A stretch of 64,000 nt of DNA, from assembly GCF_963576545.1 (NCBI RefSeq), contig NW_026870465.1, positions 434,001 to 498,000 of the forward strand, given 5' to 3'. Source of the DNA: Limanda limanda (Eukaryota; Chordata; Actinopteri; Pleuronectiformes; Pleuronectidae). Positions 62,547-64,000 of this stretch are shown here, in pieces (the stretch's first letter is position 1; every line of letters starts with the position of its first letter). The notes below the pieces were generated by a model that was not told the origin of the DNA, did not search any database, and saw nothing but the letters and a program-made list of their open reading frames with translations. The position numbers and the translations under genes were made by a program.

Positions 62547-64000
62547 GTTAGGGTTAGGGTTAGGGATGAAAGCACATAGGAGAAAGAGATATTCTTGAAT
62601 AACTTTTTTTGTGAAGGTCGGAGAGACTTGGAAAGTGGTTGCATCTGGACTAATTTGGGTCCTGCGGATCGATTGGTACCATCCCCGAGCTTGTACGACC
62701 TTCGGAAGAGGTCGACCGACGAAATTCCCCCAAATCTGAGGAGATATTCTTGAATAACTTTTTTTGTGAAGGTCGGAGAGACTTGCAAGTAGGCTCTACC
62801 CCCACTAAATGGGGTAGCGCGCATCGATCGGTACCATCCTTGAGCTTCTCCGACTTTCGGAAGGGTTAGGGTTAGGGTTAGGGATGAAAGCACATAGGAG
62901 AAAGAGATATTCTTGAATAACTTTTTTTGTGAAGGTCGGAGAGACTTGCAAGTAGGCTCTACCCCCACTAAATGGGGTAGCGCGCATCGATCGGTACCAT
63001 CCTTGAGCTTCTCCGACTTTCGGAAGGGTTAGGGTTAGGGTTAGGGATGAAAGCACATAGGAGAAAGAGATATTCTTGAATAACTTTTTTTGTGAAGGTC
63101 GGAGAGACTTGGAAAGTGGTTGCATCTGGACTAATTTGGGTCCTGCGGATCGATTGGTACCATCCCCGAGCTTGTACGACCTTCGGAAGAGGTCGACCGA
63201 CGAAATTCCCCCAAATCTGAGGAGATATTCTTGAATAACATTTTTTGTGAAGGTCAGAGAGACTTGCAAGTAGGCTCTACCCCCACTAAATGGGGTAGCG
63301 CGCATCGATCGGTACCATCCTTGAGCTTCTCCGACTTTCGGAAGGGTTAGGGTTAGGGTTAGGGATGAAAGCACATAGGAGAAAGAGATATTCTTGAATA
63401 ACTTTTTTTGTGAAGGTCGGAGAGACTTGCAAGTAGGCTCTACCCCCACTAAATGGGGTTGCGCGCATCGATCGGTACCATCCTTGAGCTTCTCCGACTT
63501 TCGGAAGGGTTAGGGTTAGGGTTAGGGATGAAAGCACATAGGAGAAAGAGATATTCTTGAATAACTTTTTTTGTGAAGGTCGGAGAGACTTGGAAAGTGG
63601 TTGCATCTGGACTAATTTGGGTCCTGCGGATCGATTGGTACCATCCCCGAGCTTGTACGACCTTCGGAAGAGGTCGACCGACGAAATTCCCCCAAATCTG
63701 AGGAGATATTCTTGAATAACTTTTTTTGTGAAGGTCGGAGAGACTTGCAAGTAGGCTCTACCCCCACTAAATGGGGTAGCGCGCATCGATCGGTACCATC
63801 CTTGAGCTTCTCCGACTTTCGGAAGGGTTAGGGTTAGGGTTAGGGATGAAAGCACATAGGAGAAAGAGATATTCTTGAATAACTTTTTTTGTGAAGGTCG
63901 GAGAGACTTGCAAGTAGGCTCTACCCCCACTAAATGGGGTAGCGCGCATCGATCGGTACTATCTTTGAGCTTCTCCGACTTTCGGAAGGGTTAGGGTTAG
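62547..64000 (+). repeat. S-L zone at the right edge, with partial last unit
   Basis: Units L 62547, S 62865, L 63028 (AACAT/GTCAGAG core), S 63346, L 63509, S 63827 (GGTACTATC), then the first 11 bp of the next unit (63990-64000). The array clearly continues beyond the window. There is no pure terminal telomere here. Confidence 0.93.

Larger units (their letters stand above)
1..64000 (+). repeat. Telomere-hexamer-bearing satellite array filling the window
   Basis: A continuous head-to-tail array of 155-163 bp monomers with no interruption, inversion or unique sequence. Cutting at each TTAGGG block gives 259 complete units in two sizes, S (163 bp) and L (318 bp), with 118 S and 141 L. That count reproduces the coordinates exactly when the few indel units are included. 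About 760 perfect TTAGGG hexamers are present, all on the + strand. Variation is confined to a few recurrent single-base alleles and small indels shared by groups of units, as expected from unequal exchange and gene conversion. The role is inferred: a subtelomeric or interstitial telomeric satellite. If the array has the usual polarity, the chromosome end lies to the right. I do not recognise the family by name. The array runs off both edges, so its full length is unknown. Confidence 0.97.

Noticed and set aside
1..64000. CRISPR array
   Set aside because: Regular repeats are present, but there are no unique spacers and no cas genes. The 'spacers' are themselves the same satellite sequence.
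1..64000. True terminal telomere
   Set aside because: Hexamers occur only in groups of two or three, separated by 140-300 bp of satellite. No pure hexamer tract is seen, even at the edges.
1..64000. Transposon or MITE array
   Set aside because: No terminal inverted repeats with target-site duplications at unit edges, no coding remnant, strictly head-to-tail order. The inverted repeats are internal to the monomer.
1..64000. Array wholly created by assembly error
   Set aside because: Rare alleles and indels form a consistent nested hierarchy (481, 799, 962, 2,405, 3,367, 3,835 bp), which is hard to get from random misassembly. Individual recent duplications such as 28145-35814 could still be wrong in copy number.

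Overview
The whole 64 kb window is one uninterrupted tandem satellite array. I found no gene, RNA gene, transposon or single-copy stretch on either strand. Every 155-163 bp there is a monomer built around a shared 43-bp core. Most monomers are preceded by a short block of the telomere hexamer TTAGGG, always in the same orientation (G-rich strand on +). TTAGGG telomeres and long higher-order satellite organisation point to a eukaryote and to a subtelomeric or telomere-derived heterochromatic array. TTAGGG is used by vertebrates, many fungi and several protist and plant lineages, and nothing else here allows a closer assignment.

The array follows a simple grammar. Cutting at each telomeric block gives only two unit sizes. 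S is 163 bp: telomeric linker, core, 'C-tail'. L is 318 bp: telomeric linker, core, 'G-tail', then a non-telomeric linker, a second core and a C-tail. Walking the window end to end gives 259 complete units, 118 S and 141 L (400 monomers), plus an 11-bp partial unit at the right edge. The length sum closes exactly once 15 units with two instead of three hexamers (-6 each), 11 units with a +1 insertion and 4 units with a -1 deletion are counted. An L with the 155 bp between its two cores removed has exactly the S layout, so S and L are probably related by core-to-core recombination.

Layout: 1-5430 is S-L-L organisation (799-bp period, one S-L-L-L-L block). 5431-13434 is mainly S-L (481-bp period). 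13435-15831 is S-L-L. 15832-19980 is mixed. 19981-22866 is three 962-bp L-S-S-L blocks. 22867-28144 is mostly S-L. 28145-35814 is a 3,835-bp tandem duplication. 35815-43487 is S-L with irregular junctions. 43488-53407 is an alternating A-B-A-B arrangement of about 2.4-kb blocks (about 4.8-kb period). 53408-62546 is three successive copies of a 3,367-bp block, the middle one lacking 962 bp. 62547-64000 is S-L again.

Each normal telomeric block is GGG(TTAGGG)3. That is four G-tracts, the minimum for an intramolecular telomeric G-quadruplex, and I saw no block with more. The C-tail monomers also carry two nested inverted repeats. The minus strand is open over long distances because L is 106 codons long and CCCTAA repeats have a stop in only one of three frames. 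These frames are not genes.
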